Source: Armatimonadota bacterium
Lineage (GTDB): Bacteria > Sysuimicrobiota > Sysuimicrobiia > Sysuimicrobiales > Humicultoraceae
Length of the DNA: 32,906 nt
Direction: 5' to 3'
Assembly (NCBI GenBank): GCA_031081715.1
Contig: JAVHMA010000023.1
Span: forward strand, 24,009-56,914
Shown: in pieces, positions 22,185 to 31,516 of the stretch
How the letters are laid out: each line of letters opens with the position of its first letter
How positions within the stretch are numbered: position 1 is the first letter of the stretch
The notes under the pieces: model-generated
Told to the model about the DNA's origin: nothing
The model's database searches: none
Seen by the model: the letters and a program-made list of their open reading frames with translations, nothing else
Program-made: the position numbers and the translations under genes

Positions 22185-23282
22185 ATGGAGTTCGGCGTTC
22201 CGACCGAGGTCAGGCCGCACGAATACCGGGTGGGCCTCACGCCCGCCGGCGTCGACGCGCTGACCAGGGCCGGGCACCTGGTATACGTCGAGGCCGGCGC
22301 CGGCATCGGCTCGGGCTTCGCCGACGAGGAGTACCGGCAGGTGGGCGCGCGCCTGGTGTACTCTCCGGAGGAGGCGTGGCGGCGCCCGGCGGTCGTCGTC
22401 AAAGTGGCGCGGCCGACGGCCGCCGAGCACGCCTACTTTCAGGGGCAGACCCTCCTGGCGTTCCTCCACCTGGCCGTGGCCTCGCCTGACCTGGCGGCCG
22501 CGCTGCGCGACGCCGCGGTGACCGCGGTCGCCTACGAGATGATCCAGGACGACGACGGCACGTTTCCCGTCCTGCATCCTACGAGCGAGGTCGCGGGGCG
22601 GCTCGCGCCGATCATCGCCGGGTCGCTGCTCGAGACCATGACGTGCCGCGCGCCCGAGGGCCGGCCCGAGGGCCGCGGCATCCTGCTGGGCGGCGTGCCC
22701 GGGGTGCCGCCGGCGAATGTGGTGATCCTGGGCGCCGGCGTGGTGGGCGGCAACGCCGCGCGCGCCTTCCTGGGGTTGGGCGCCCAGGTGACCGTGCTCG
22801 ACGCGAACATCGCCCGGCTGCAGGCGCTGGACGAGCGACTGGGCGGTCGCGTGATCACGATGCCCGCGACCCCGCTGGCCGTCGAGAAAGCCACGGCGTT
22901 CGCCGACGTCCTGATCGGCGCCGTCTACGTCCCGGGCCAGCGCGCGCCCGTGCTCGTGACGCGCGAGATGGTGCGGGCCATGCGGCCGCGCGCCGTGATC
23001 GTGGACTTTTCGATCGACCAGGGCGGCTGCGTGGAGACGAGCCGACCCACGACCCACCGCGATCCGGTCTTCGTCGAGGAGGGGGTCATCCACTACTGCG
23101 TGCCGAATGTGCCCGCGCGCGTGGCGCGCACCGGCAGCCACGCGCTCACCAATGTGTCGCTGCCCTACCTGCTCGAGATCGGGCGCGCCGGCCCCGAGGC
23201 CGCGTTCCGGGCGAACCGGGCGCTGCGGCGCGGGCTCGCGGCGCCGGATGTCGGCGGCGCGGTACGGGGAGGGGCGGGCTGA
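22185..23282 (+). CDS. ald: alanine dehydrogenase
   Basis: A 365-residue NAD-linked enzyme that interconverts L-alanine with pyruvate and ammonia. The N-terminal domain starts with the family Gly-Val-Pro-Thr-Glu and has the pyruvate-contacting Arg15, Lys73 and His95. The Rossmann motif Gly-Ala-Gly-Val-Val-Gly is at about 183-188. The late Asp-Phe-Ser-Ile-Asp-Gln-Gly-Gly-Cys-Val-Glu-Thr-Ser-Arg-Pro-Thr-Thr-His stretch (from 274) is a signature of alanine dehydrogenases rather than of transhydrogenases. The ATG after GGAGGTGGAGGG is chosen over a GTG nine bases earlier. Its TGA stop overlaps the CoA-transferase ATG by one base. Confidence 0.96.
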   Translation: MEFGVPTEVRPHEYRVGLTPAGVDALTRAGHLVYVEAGAGIGSGFADEEYRQVGARLVYSPEEAWRRPAVVVKVARPTAAEHAYFQGQTLLAFLHLAVASPDLAAALRDAAVTAVAYEMIQDDDGTFPVLHPTSEVAGRLAPIIAGSLLETMTCRAPEGRPEGRGILLGGVPGVPPANVVILGAGVVGGNAARAFLGLGAQVTVLDANIARLQALDERLGGRVITMPATPLAVEKATAFADVLIGAVYVPGQRAPVLVTREMVRAMRPRAVIVDFSIDQGGCVETSRPTTHRDPVFVEEGVIHYCVPNVPARVARTGSHALTNVSLPYLLEIGRAGPEAAFRANRALRRGLAAPDVGGAVRGGAG

Positions 23283-24571
23283 TGCCGGTCGCCTACCAGA
23301 GCCGCCTGACCACGCCCGAGGCCGCGGTGGCCGGTATCGCCTCGGGCATGCGCGTCTTCCTCACCGGCAACTGCTCGGTGCCCCAGCGCCTGCTGGCAGC
23401 GCTGGTCGCCCGGGCCCCGGCGCTGCAGGACGTCGAGATTGTTCAGGTGCTCACGGTCGGGCCCGCCGACTACGTGGCCCCGGGCATGGAGGCGCACCTG
23501 CGCGTCAACACGCTGTTCATCAGCGACAATGTGCGCCAGGCGGTCAACGAGGGGCGCGCGGACTTCACCCCGTGCTTCCTCTCGGAGATCCCCGGGCTGT
23601 TCCAGCGCGGCCTGCTGCCGATCGACGTGGCGCTCGTCCACGTCTCCCCCCCCGACGAGCACGGGTTCTGCTCGTTCGGCATCGAGGTCGGCATCACCAA
23701 ACCCGCCGCCCAGAGTGCCCGGGTGATCGTCGCCGAGGTCAACGACCGGATGCCCCGCACGCTCGGCGACAGCTTCATCCACATCTCGAAGATCGACCAC
23801 ATCGTGCCCGTGAGCTACCCGCTCCCCGAGGTGGCGATGGCCGGCACCTCAGAGGTCGCCCAGCAGATCGCGCACCACATCGCCGGCCTCATCCCCGACG
23901 GCGCGACGCTGCAGACCGGCATCGGCGCCATCCCCGACGCGGTGTTGCGGCGGCTCGGCAATCACAAGCACCTCGGGGTGCACACGGAGCTGTTCTCCGA
24001 CGGCATCATCGACCTGATCGAGCGGGGCGTGCTGACCGGCGAACGCAAGACGCTGCACCCCGGGAAGGTCGTCGCCGGCTTCATGCTGGGCACGCAGCGG
24101 CTCTACGACTTCGTCCACGACAATCCGATCATCGAGTTGCACCCGACCAGCTACACCAACGACCCGTTCGTCATCGCCCGCAACGCGCGCATGGTGGCGA
24201 TCAACTCCGCGATCGAGGTGGACCTCACCGGGCAGGTGTGCGCGGACAGCATCGGCAGCCGGTTCTACAGCGGCGTGGGCGGCCAGCTCGACTTCATCTA
24301 CGGCGCCTCCCGCGCCGAGGGCGGGGTGCCGATCATCGCGCTGCCGGCGACCGCGCTCGACGGGACGGCCTCGCGCATCGTGCCGGTGCTGCGGCCCGGC
24401 GCGGGCGTCACCACGACACGGAATCACGTCCGGTTCGTGGTGACCGAGCACGGCGTCGCCGACCTCTACGGGAAGACGATCCGCGAACGCGCGCGGGCGC
24501 TCATTGCGATCGCCGCCCCGCGGTTCCGCGAGGACCTCGAGCGCCGGGCGCGCGAGCTCAGGTACACGTAG
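23282..24571 (+). CDS. acetyl-CoA hydrolase/transferase-family CoA-transferase
   Basis: A 429-residue family I-type CoA-transferase of the acetyl-CoA hydrolase / 4-hydroxybutyrate or butyryl-CoA transferase group. It has Gly-Asn-Cys near the start, Ser-Pro-Pro-Asp-Glu-His-Gly-Phe-Cys-Ser-Phe-Gly, and Gln-Thr-Gly-Ile-Gly-Ala-Ile-Pro-Asp-Ala-Val. The catalytic glutamate, which forms the acyl-CoA thioester link, is Glu236 in His-Thr-Glu-Leu-Phe-Ser-Asp-Gly. It moves CoA between short acyl groups; the exact pair is unknown. The ATG starts on the last base of the ald stop codon, so it is likely a partner in the handling of pyruvate- or propionate-type acids from amino acid breakdown. Confidence 0.93.
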   Translation: MPVAYQSRLTTPEAAVAGIASGMRVFLTGNCSVPQRLLAALVARAPALQDVEIVQVLTVGPADYVAPGMEAHLRVNTLFISDNVRQAVNEGRADFTPCFLSEIPGLFQRGLLPIDVALVHVSPPDEHGFCSFGIEVGITKPAAQSARVIVAEVNDRMPRTLGDSFIHISKIDHIVPVSYPLPEVAMAGTSEVAQQIAHHIAGLIPDGATLQTGIGAIPDAVLRRLGNHKHLGVHTELFSDGIIDLIERGVLTGERKTLHPGKVVAGFMLGTQRLYDFVHDNPIIELHPTSYTNDPFVIARNARMVAINSAIEVDLTGQVCADSIGSRFYSGVGGQLDFIYGASRAEGGVPIIALPATALDGTASRIVPVLRPGAGVTTTRNHVRFVVTEHGVADLYGKTIRERARALIAIAAPRFREDLERRARELRYT

Positions 24572-24672
24572 GCGACCCCCACACCGATCCGGGGTCGTGC
24601 CCCTGGACGGGGGGCGGCGCCGGCACACACCGGGTGGAAGGCGTCGCCGCGTGATCGCTGAACTAGTCCACC

Positions 24673-26106
24673 ATGTCGCAGACCGCCATCGACTATCTCG
24701 CCATCGCCCGAGAGGGCCTGCAGCCCCTCCCCGCCGTGCCCCGCCGCGTTATCGTCGTGGGCGCGGGCATGGCCGGTCTCGTGGCCGCCTACGAGCTGTT
24801 GCGCGCTGGCCACGATCCGATCGTCCTGGAGGCGCGCCAGCGCGTCGGCGGCCGCATCCACACGATGCGCGAGCCGTTCGCCCCCGGCCTCTACGGCGAG
24901 GCCGGCGCCATGCGCATCCCGCGCGCGCACTCGCTGACCATGGCCTACGTGGAGAAGTTCGAGCTCCCCACAGCGCCGTTCACCATGCACAATCGCCGCG
25001 CCTACTGCCACCTGGGCGGACGGCGCCGGCGCATCGAGGAGGTCGAACTGGACCCCGAGGGCCTGGACTTCGACTTCGCCGAGCACGAGCGGGGCCAGAC
25101 GATTCACCAGCTCTGGGGCGCGGCGCTGCGGCCCATCGTGCTCCGGCTCCAGAAGGAGGGCGACGCCGCGTGGCCGGCCATCGTCGCCGACTACGACGAG
25201 TACTCGGTGCGCGAGTTCCTCGAGGCGAACCGCTGGTCGGAGGGCGCAATCGAAGCCTTCGGCCTGCTGTTCAACTACGAGGCGCTGATGAACTCCTCGT
25301 TCCTCGAGCTGCTGCGCGAGGAGGTCGGCAACTACTACACCGACATGGTGCAGATCGTCGGGGGCATGGACCGCCTCCCGCGCGCGCTGTACGCGCCGCT
25401 GGCGGGCCGCGTCCGCTTCAGCGCGCGCATGGTGGCGATCGACCAGACCCCCGACGAGGTAATCGTCTACTACCAGACCGCGGCCGGCCGACAGCGGGTC
25501 ACCGGCGACGCGGCCATCCTGACCGTGCCCTTCCCTCTGCTGCGTCATGTGGAGGTGCTCAAGCCGTTCTCCCGGCCCAAGCAGCGCGCGATCCGGCAGC
25601 TCAAGTACGATGCCTCGGCGAAGATCTTCTTCCAGTGCAGCCGCCGGTTCTGGGAAGAAGACGACGGGATCTTCGGCGGCGGCACGGTCACCGACCTGCC
25701 GGTGCGCAACATCTATTATCCCGAGCACGGCCGGGAGACTGGCCGCGGCGTGCTGCTGGCCAGCTACACCTGGTCCGAGGACGCGCAGCGTTGGGGATCG
25801 CTGGCCGAGCACGACCGCATCGTGCAGGCCCTCGAGAACGTCGCCGAGATCCACCCCCAGGTCATGGAGTGCTTCGAGGTGGGCGCGTCCAAGATGTGGC
25901 ACGATGACGAGTTCGCCGGCGGCGCGTTCGCGCTGTTCGATCCCGGACAGCAGACACTGCTGCACGACCACATCGTCGCGCCCGAGGGGCGCATCCACTT
26001 CGCCGGCGAGCACGCTTCGCTGACCCACGCCTGGATCCAGGGCGCGATCGAATCCGGGCTGCGGGCGGCCCTGGAGGTCCACCGGGCGCCGCGGCCGGCC
26101 GGGTAG
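24673..26106 (+). CDS. flavin amine oxidase / L-amino-acid oxidase-like protein
   Basis: A 477-residue FAD enzyme. The dinucleotide-binding fold is at about 25-60 (Gly-Ala-Gly-Met-Ala-Gly, ending in Glu-Ala), followed by Arg-Val-Gly-Gly-Arg-Ile-His. The C-terminal FAD motif is Phe-Ala-Gly-Glu-His-Ala-Ser-Leu-Thr-His-Ala-Trp-Ile-Gln-Gly-Ala-Ile-Glu-Ser-Gly, as in L-amino-acid oxidases and monoamine oxidases. No signal peptide is seen. It should oxidise an amino acid or amine to a keto acid or aldehyde with ammonia and peroxide. It follows the CoA-transferase by 101 bases in the same direction and probably belongs to the same amino acid breakdown set. No strong ribosome site precedes the ATG. 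Confidence 0.9.
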   Translation: MSQTAIDYLAIAREGLQPLPAVPRRVIVVGAGMAGLVAAYELLRAGHDPIVLEARQRVGGRIHTMREPFAPGLYGEAGAMRIPRAHSLTMAYVEKFELPTAPFTMHNRRAYCHLGGRRRRIEEVELDPEGLDFDFAEHERGQTIHQLWGAALRPIVLRLQKEGDAAWPAIVADYDEYSVREFLEANRWSEGAIEAFGLLFNYEALMNSSFLELLREEVGNYYTDMVQIVGGMDRLPRALYAPLAGRVRFSARMVAIDQTPDEVIVYYQTAAGRQRVTGDAAILTVPFPLLRHVEVLKPFSRPKQRAIRQLKYDASAKIFFQCSRRFWEEDDGIFGGGTVTDLPVRNIYYPEHGRETGRGVLLASYTWSEDAQRWGSLAEHDRIVQALENVAEIHPQVMECFEVGASKMWHDDEFAGGAFALFDPGQQTLLHDHIVAPEGRIHFAGEHASLTHAWIQGAIESGLRAALEVHRAPRPAG

Positions 26107-26454
26107 GCCCGAGCGACTCGACGGCCGATCAGTTACGGGCGGGTCAGTTCCAGAGCGAGCGGTCTGGGCTGTTCTGTGTCTGCACCCATGGGCTGAACCG
26201 GGGCCGGAAGGAAGGTTGAGCTTCAGGAGGCCAGCGGACCGACTGCAGCCCGGTTGAGCCTCGATGATCTTAAGGTACTGGGCTGACCGGTAGGGCAGTA
26301 TAATGCCTGGTAAGGGCCCGGTGGGATGACGGGAACTCGGGTGGGTCAAGCGACTGCCGGGGGATGGGCAACTGGCCCTGTCGTCTTAGGCTCACAGGGG
26401 CGGCGTGTTAGGCTGATCGGTCTAAGCGTGAGTTCGGCAGCGGAGGGCACACCG
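26107..26454. other. 348-base gap at the left edge of the cassette region
   Basis: This stretch separates the metabolic genes from the accessory region. It has lower GC than its left neighbours and no recognised gene. A TATAAT box (26299-26304) stands about 100 bases before the first GTTRRRY core and could read into the cassettes, but no -35 box matches it. A small GGGC/GCCC hairpin is near 26370. The first cassette core (GTTAGGC, 26407-26413) lies near its right end, and no attC-like palindrome is found upstream of that core. Confidence 0.5.
26407..26413 (+). other. GTTRRRY core at the left end of the cassette pair
   Basis: GTTAGGC fits the integron recombination core GTTRRRY and lies 48 bases before the first cassette gene. 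Unlike the two sites to its right, it has no matching upstream arm, so it may be an attI-like site, the remnant of a truncated attC, or chance. Confidence 0.4.
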
Positions 26455-27191
26455 ATGACGAAGCTCGCCAGCAAAAGCGTTCGGTGCGGCAGTTGCCGCG
26501 CGTCGAGCGAGCACACGGTGCTGTTGAGCACCAACGCCTTCGGCAGCCCAGACCTCGACCTTCGCCCGCCAGGGATGGAGCGGTCCACGATGGACACATG
26601 GCTCCAGCTATGTCCAAAGTGCGGCTACTGCGCCCCGGACCTAAGCCAGCCGCCGCCCGACCCGGCCGTCCTACGGTCGGAGGTGTACCGCGCGGCCCTC
26701 CGGGCGGCTGAGTTCCCGGAACTGGCACGGCGGTTCTTGGCGTTCGCCGTGGCAGCCGGGCCGTCGGACCCTGCCACCGCGGCACTTGCGTACTTGCAGG
26801 CGGCGTGGGTGTGCGACGACGCTGGACAGCCCGAGCAGGCGGTCGAGAGCCGGCGGCAGTCGGCCGCGTGGTTCCGCCGGTGCAAGCCGTTCGCCGCGAC
26901 GAGCCACGGGGCCGTGATGGGCGCTATCTTGGTGGATGTGCTCCGCCGGTCCGGGCAGTTCGCCGAGGCGTCGTCCGAGTGCCAGGCCGCGCTGGCGTCG
27001 CCTGGGGCCACTGGGGTCATCCGCAAAGTGCTGGAGTTCCAGCAGCGGCTCATCGGCGGCTCGGACGCCGGACCGCACAGTCTCTCGGAGTGCGAGTAGC
27101 ACGCCGAACCGTCCACTGCAGCAGACACCGCCCGCACGAGCTTTCCGCGACGTGTAGCCTCCTCAGCGGCCGGTGCTGCTGAGCGGGGGCG
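26408..27191 (+). mobile_element. integron-type gene cassette 1 (zinc-ribbon protein gene)
   Basis: The segment runs from the cleavage point of one GTTRRRY core to the next, 784 bases, and holds one gene and an attC-like site. The gene starts 47 bases from the left boundary and stops four bases before the attC-like site. This compact gene-plus-attC layout is the definition of an integron cassette. No integron integrase gene is in the window, so the pair would be a cluster of attC sites lacking an integrase, or a distant part of a larger array. Confidence 0.6.
26455..27099 (+). CDS. zinc-ribbon protein of unknown function (DUF2225-like pattern)
   Basis: A 214-residue protein. The N-terminal third has two Cys pairs that should form a zinc ribbon: Cys11-x2-Cys14 and Cys53-Pro-Lys-Cys56 in a Cys-Pro-Lys-Cys-Gly-Tyr context. 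Between them lies Asn-Ala-Phe-Gly-Ser-Pro-Asp-Leu-Asp-Leu-Arg-Pro-Pro, a stretch I associate with cassette-like or paralogous proteins in planctomycetes. The rest (about 70-205) is helical and looks TPR-like. The ATG has GGAGGG seven bases upstream and the frame is open 43 codons further up only by chance. It is the sole gene of cassette 1. Role unknown; a sensing or RNA/protein-binding role would be a guess. Confidence 0.8.
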   Translation: MTKLASKSVRCGSCRASSEHTVLLSTNAFGSPDLDLRPPGMERSTMDTWLQLCPKCGYCAPDLSQPPPDPAVLRSEVYRAALRAAEFPELARRFLAFAVAAGPSDPATAALAYLQAAWVCDDAGQPEQAVESRRQSAAWFRRCKPFAATSHGAVMGAILVDVLRRSGQFAEASSECQAALASPGATGVIRKVLEFQQRLIGGSDAGPHSLSECE

Positions 27192-27197
27192 TTAGAC
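27103..27197 (+). other. attC-like recombination site 1
   Basis: A 95-base imperfect palindrome ending in GTTAGAC (27191-27197). The matching outer arm is GCCGAAC (27103-27109; one base off RYYYAAC). The inner arms are 27119-27135 and 27166-27181: 15 of 16 positions pair, with one bulged A (27125) in the 5' arm and one C-C mismatch. A bulged base in the 5' (L'') arm, an unpaired spacer between inner and outer arms and a loop of about 30 bases are features of integron attC sites. Confidence 0.7.
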
Positions 27198-27265
27198 GGG
27201 TGCGGATGATGCGCTGGCGGAAGGCCGAAGCAGTCGAGTAGAATGGTTTCTGGAGCTCAACGGAT

Positions 27266-27472
27266 ATGGTCTTCCGAGTCGAGATCGAACAAGAGACAGA
27301 CGGCCGATGGATCGCAGAGGTCATTGACTTGCCCGGGGTAATTTCGTATGGGACCACCCGGGATGAGGCAGTGGCGCGAGTAAAGGCCCTGGCGCTCAGA
27401 GTGGTTGCCGATCGTCTGGAGCATGGGGAAACAGCTCCGGATCTTCCGAGTATCTCCTTCGCCGCCGCATGA
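27266..27472 (+). CDS. hicB: HicB-type antitoxin
   Basis: A 68-residue protein matching the HicB partial RNase H-like fold: Phe-Arg-Val-Glu-Ile-Glu-Gln-Glu-Thr-Asp-Gly-Arg-Trp-Ile-Ala-Glu-Val, then Leu-Pro-Gly-Val and a Gly-Thr-Thr-Arg-Asp-Glu-Ala-Val-Ala helix. It is short, with no separate DNA-binding domain at the C-terminus, as in the small HicB group that precedes hicA. It should neutralise HicA. GGAGC lies about ten bases before the ATG. Its stop overlaps the hicA ATG (ATGA). With the partner toxin broken, it may be a solo antitoxin acting on other HicA proteins. Confidence 0.88.
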   Translation: MVFRVEIEQETDGRWIAEVIDLPGVISYGTTRDEAVARVKALALRVVADRLEHGETAPDLPSISFAAA

Positions 27473-27681
27473 CTGAACGGCCAAGCGCGCGGGCTCGGCG
27501 CGTCTAGGCCGCCTTGTTGCGGATCGGGTGGTCTATCAAGCGGCAGAGCGGTTCACATCGAGTTCTTTCACGGCCCGGCTGGTCCGACACAGTCTTCGCT
27601 TTCCACGACGACGAGGAGTTGGGTCCTCGGATACTGGCCAGAGTGGCGAAGCGCACAGGTCTCAGGCCGGAAGACCTGTAG
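27469..27681 (+). pseudogene. hicA: hicA toxin gene interrupted by one in-frame TAG
   Basis: From an ATG overlapping the hicB stop (ATGA), a 70-codon frame matches the HicA double-stranded RNA-binding fold. It has Arg-Ile-Gly-Trp, then Arg-Gln-Ser-Gly-Ser-His30 with the catalytic His, Val-Phe-Ala-Phe-His-Asp, and Glu-Leu-Gly-Pro-Arg-Ile-Leu-Ala with a typical end. Codon 13 (27505-27507) is TAG, within the first helix, and no indel is present. The natural stop is also TAG and many genes here end in TAG, so the codon is not reassigned. A TTG two codons after the stop could restart a shortened protein lacking part of helix 1. A single-base nonsense change (for example from CAG or GAG) would explain it. 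Confidence 0.85.
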
Positions 27682-27704
27682 GATAGAGAGGTCGAGAGGA
27701 GACC

Positions 27705-27796
27705 GTCTAGCAACGGCCTGCAGCCGGCGGCGTCGCCTGGCTTGAGCGTGACCACGTTACTCGGCTACGCTGCGGCTGAGGCCGATTTCGTTAGAC
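27705..27796 (+). other. attC-like recombination site 2
   Basis: A 92-base imperfect palindrome with outer arms GTCTAGC (27705-27711; one base off RYYYAAC) and GTTAGAC (27790-27796). The inner arms, 27714-27733 and 27767-27784, pair almost fully, with one G-T pair and two bulged G bases (27720 and 27727) in the 5' arm. Short unpaired spacers (AA and ATTTC) separate inner and outer arms. Two extrahelical bases in the 5' arm are characteristic of attC sites and determine strand choice by the integrase. This is the better of the two sites. Confidence 0.75.
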
Positions 27797-27929
27797 GCCC
27801 CGAATTGCTGCGTGTGGGTCCCACCTCGTCTTCGAGACCCGGGGCATGCCCTTGGTTCGATTCGCCCCGAAAGGCTCCGTACCCGGAAGCTTAACGCCGC
27901 CGGTTCTTCCGAGTAGAGTTCTGAGCAGG

Positions 27930-29282
27930 GTGGGCCTCGTCGAGCTGCTCAAGCGCCCGGAGGGCAAGACCCTCGAGTTCAAGCGCGAGCTGTCCGCGCC
28001 GGAGGGGGCGCTTCGGACGATCGTGGCCTTCGCGAACACCGCGGGCGGGACGCTCCTTGTCGGCGTCGAGAACCGGACCGGCCACGTGCGCGGCATTACG
28101 GAACCTCTCGATCTGGAGGAGCGCCTGGCCAATCTGATCAGCGATCAGGTGACCCCTCGGCTCGTGCCGGAGATCGAGATCCTGCCCTGGCGGCGCACGC
28201 AGGTCCCGGCGGTGCGGGTCCATCCGAGCCCGAGCCGCCCGCACTACCTCAAGCGCGAAGGATCCGACAGCGGCGTCTACGTGCGTGTGGGTTCCACCAA
28301 CCGGCGGGCCGACCGGGAGCTGGTCGAGGAGCTCCGCCGATTTGCGCGCGGCGAAGCCTTCGACGAACAGCCGATGCCGGATCTCGACTCGGAAGCGCTG
28401 AACTTCCGAGCCGCTTCCGAGTCGTTTGCGCCCATCCGCCGGATCACCCGGCGGGATCTCGAAACACTCCGCCTGGTAACGGATCACCAGGGACGCAAGG
28501 TGCCCACCGTCGGCGGGGTCCTTCTCTTCGGTCGGGATCGCCAGCGGCACTTCCCCGACGCCTGGATCCAGGCTGGACGGTTCCGGGGCCCCGACCGGAG
28601 CCGTATCCTCGGCCGCGCCGAGATCCGCTCCCATCCGGTCCGGGCCATCGAGGAGGCGATCGCCTTCGTGCAGAAGCACGGGCTCCACGGGGCCGGGATC
28701 GGCGCCGTGCGCCGCCGCGAGCGCTGGACGCTGCCGCCCGTGGCGGTCCGCGAAGCCGTCATCAAGGCGGTGGCGCACGCCGACTACGCGCAGCGTGGCG
28801 CCCCGCTGCGCATCGCGATCTTCGACGACCGGCTGGAGGTCGAGAACCCCGGGCTTCTGCCCTTCGGGCTCACCGTCGAGGACCTCCCGCGCGGGGTCTC
28901 GAAGCTTCGCAATCGCGTCATCGGGCGGGTGTTCCACCTGCTCGGGCTGATCGAGCAGTGGGGCAGCGGCGTGCAGCGCATGACGCGCGCCTGCCGCGAA
29001 GCGGGGCTCGCCCCTCCAGTCTTCGAGGAGATTGGCACGCGCTTCCGGGTGACCCTCTCGACCGCCCGCATCGGGCCACCGGTCCTCGACGAGACCGACC
29101 GGGCCATCGTGGATGCTCTGGCGGGCGGCAAGGGGCTGCTCACGAGCGAGATCGCGAGGGCGATCGGCCTCACGCCACGCGCCACGCGCACGCGGCTTGC
29201 GCGCCTGGTCGCCGGCGGGCTTGTGCGCGAGGTCGGCACGGGACCGCAGGACCCGAAGCGACGCTACTACCGGACGGAATGA
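27930..29282 (+). CDS. AlbA_2 domain ATP-binding protein with C-terminal winged helix
   Basis: A 450-residue protein from a GTG just before [17 protein letters not shown], the family start. Residues 1-125 form the AlbA_2 (schlafen-like) domain with [12 protein letters not shown]. A GHKL-type ATPase-like domain (about 245-370) shows [10 protein letters not shown] and [10 protein letters not shown]. A winged helix (about 395-445) ends the protein. An ATG at 27846 would add 28 unconserved residues. Genes of this kind often sit next to type I restriction genes as regulators or helicase-like accessories. Its stop overlaps an ATG in the hsdM frame. Confidence 0.87.
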   Translation: MGLVELLKRPEGKTLEFKRELSAPEGALRTIVAFANTAGGTLLVGVENRTGHVRGITEPLDLEERLANLISDQVTPRLVPEIEILPWRRTQVPAVRVHPSPSRPHYLKREGSDSGVYVRVGSTNRRADRELVEELRRFARGEAFDEQPMPDLDSEALNFRAASESFAPIRRITRRDLETLRLVTDHQGRKVPTVGGVLLFGRDRQRHFPDAWIQAGRFRGPDRSRILGRAEIRSHPVRAIEEAIAFVQKHGLHGAGIGAVRRRERWTLPPVAVREAVIKAVAHADYAQRGAPLRIAIFDDRLEVENPGLLPFGLTVEDLPRGVSKLRNRVIGRVFHLLGLIEQWGSGVQRMTRACREAGLAPPVFEEIGTRFRVTLSTARIGPPVLDETDRAIVDALAGGKGLLTSEIARAIGLTPRATRTRLARLVAGGLVREVGTGPQDPKRRYYRTE

Positions 29283-29299
29283 CGAATCGAGGAACGCCG

Positions 29300-30884
<1,585 letters not shown>

Positions 30885-30895
<11 letters not shown>

Positions 30896-31175
30896 GCACG
30901 TGCTGAAAGAGAAGCGGGAGGAGATCCTGCGCCTGTGTGCCAAGCACGGGGCGCGCAACGTTCGGCTCTTCGGTTCCGTGGCGCGGGGGGAAGCCGATGC
31001 CCGAAGCGATGTTGATTTCCTGGTCGAGATGGAGCCCGGACGGAGCTTGTTCGACCTGGGAGGGCTTCAGTACGAGTTGGAGCATCTTCTGGGCTGCCCG
31101 GTGGACGTGGTGACCGAGCGGGGGCTCAAGGTGCGCATCCGGGATCGGGTGCTCCGGGAGGCGGTGCCGCTGTGA
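30885..31175 (+). CDS. mntA: MntA-type nucleotidyltransferase antitoxin
   Basis: A 96-residue minimal nucleotidyltransferase. The signature G-S-x10-D-x-D is complete (Gly30, Ser31, Asp42, Asp44). In studied pairs this protein transfers AMP to a tyrosine of HepT and so silences it. The ATG lies inside the last codons of hsdM, at the position where the hsdS ATG lies in the duplicated hsdM tail downstream. The stop overlaps the hepT GTG start. The module sits between hsdM and hsdS, a place where it can sense or protect the expression of the restriction genes. Confidence 0.93.
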
Positions 31176-31516
31176 GAGACCCGAGGGAACGGTTGCGCGA
31201 CATGCTGGAGGCCATCGCGGCCATCGAGCGCCACCTTTACCGCGGCAAGGTCGCCTTCGAACAGGACGAGTTGTTGCAGGGCTGGTTCGTCAGGAACCTG
31301 CAAATCATCGGAGAGGCGGCGCGGGCTTTGCCTGAGGATGTGCGGGCGCTTGCACCGGAGGTGGAATGGCCCAAGATCATCGGGATGCGGAACGTGTTGG
31401 TGCACGGATACTTCGATATTGACGCCGAGGTCGTGTGGGAGGCAGCCAGTCGCGATGCCCTGGCACTCAAGCCGCGCATTGAGCAGCTTCTGCAGCGGCT
31501 GGAGAAACAGGAATGA
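31172..31516 (+). CDS. hepT: HepT-type (HEPN/DUF86) toxin ribonuclease
   Basis: A 114-residue HEPN-domain protein with the active-site motif R-x4-H-x-Y complete (Arg73, His78, Tyr80), the tyrosine being the AMPylation site in studied pairs. Glu-Ala-Ala upstream and an all-helical pattern fit the DUF86 family. It should cleave RNA (tRNA in known cases) when released. The GTG start overlaps the mntA stop and its TGA stop overlaps the ATG of the 32-codon hsdM-tail copy (ATGA), so translation stays coupled through to hsdS. Confidence 0.93.
   Translation: MRDPRERLRDMLEAIAAIERHLYRGKVAFEQDELLQGWFVRNLQIIGEAARALPEDVRALAPEVEWPKIIGMRNVLVHGYFDIDAEVVWEAASRDALALKPRIEQLLQRLEKQE

Larger units (their letters stand above)
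27192..27790 (+). mobile_element. integron-type gene cassette 2 (hicB with broken hicA)
   Basis: A 599-base segment between the cleavage points of attC-like sites 1 and 2. It holds a HicB antitoxin gene starting 74 bases in, an overlapping broken hicA, and its own attC-like site 23 bases after the hicA stop. A TAGAAT box (27239-27244) before hicB could be a cassette-borne promoter, as is common for toxin-antitoxin cassettes. Such modules are frequent passengers in sedentary chromosomal integrons, where they may stabilise the array. Confidence 0.65.

Noticed and set aside
22643-24571. 642-codon reading that joins part of ald to the CoA-transferase
   Set aside because: The first part is out-of-frame ald; the real CoA-transferase starts at 23282, where the ATG overlaps the ald stop.
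24466-26349. 627-codon leftward frame opposite the amino acid oxidase
   Set aside because: Antisense to a strongly supported FAD oxidase; no recognisable motifs.
26289-26413. A third attC site upstream of GTTAGGC
   Set aside because: The core fits GTTRRRY, but I could not find a pairing upstream arm within about 140 bases, so only the core is reported.
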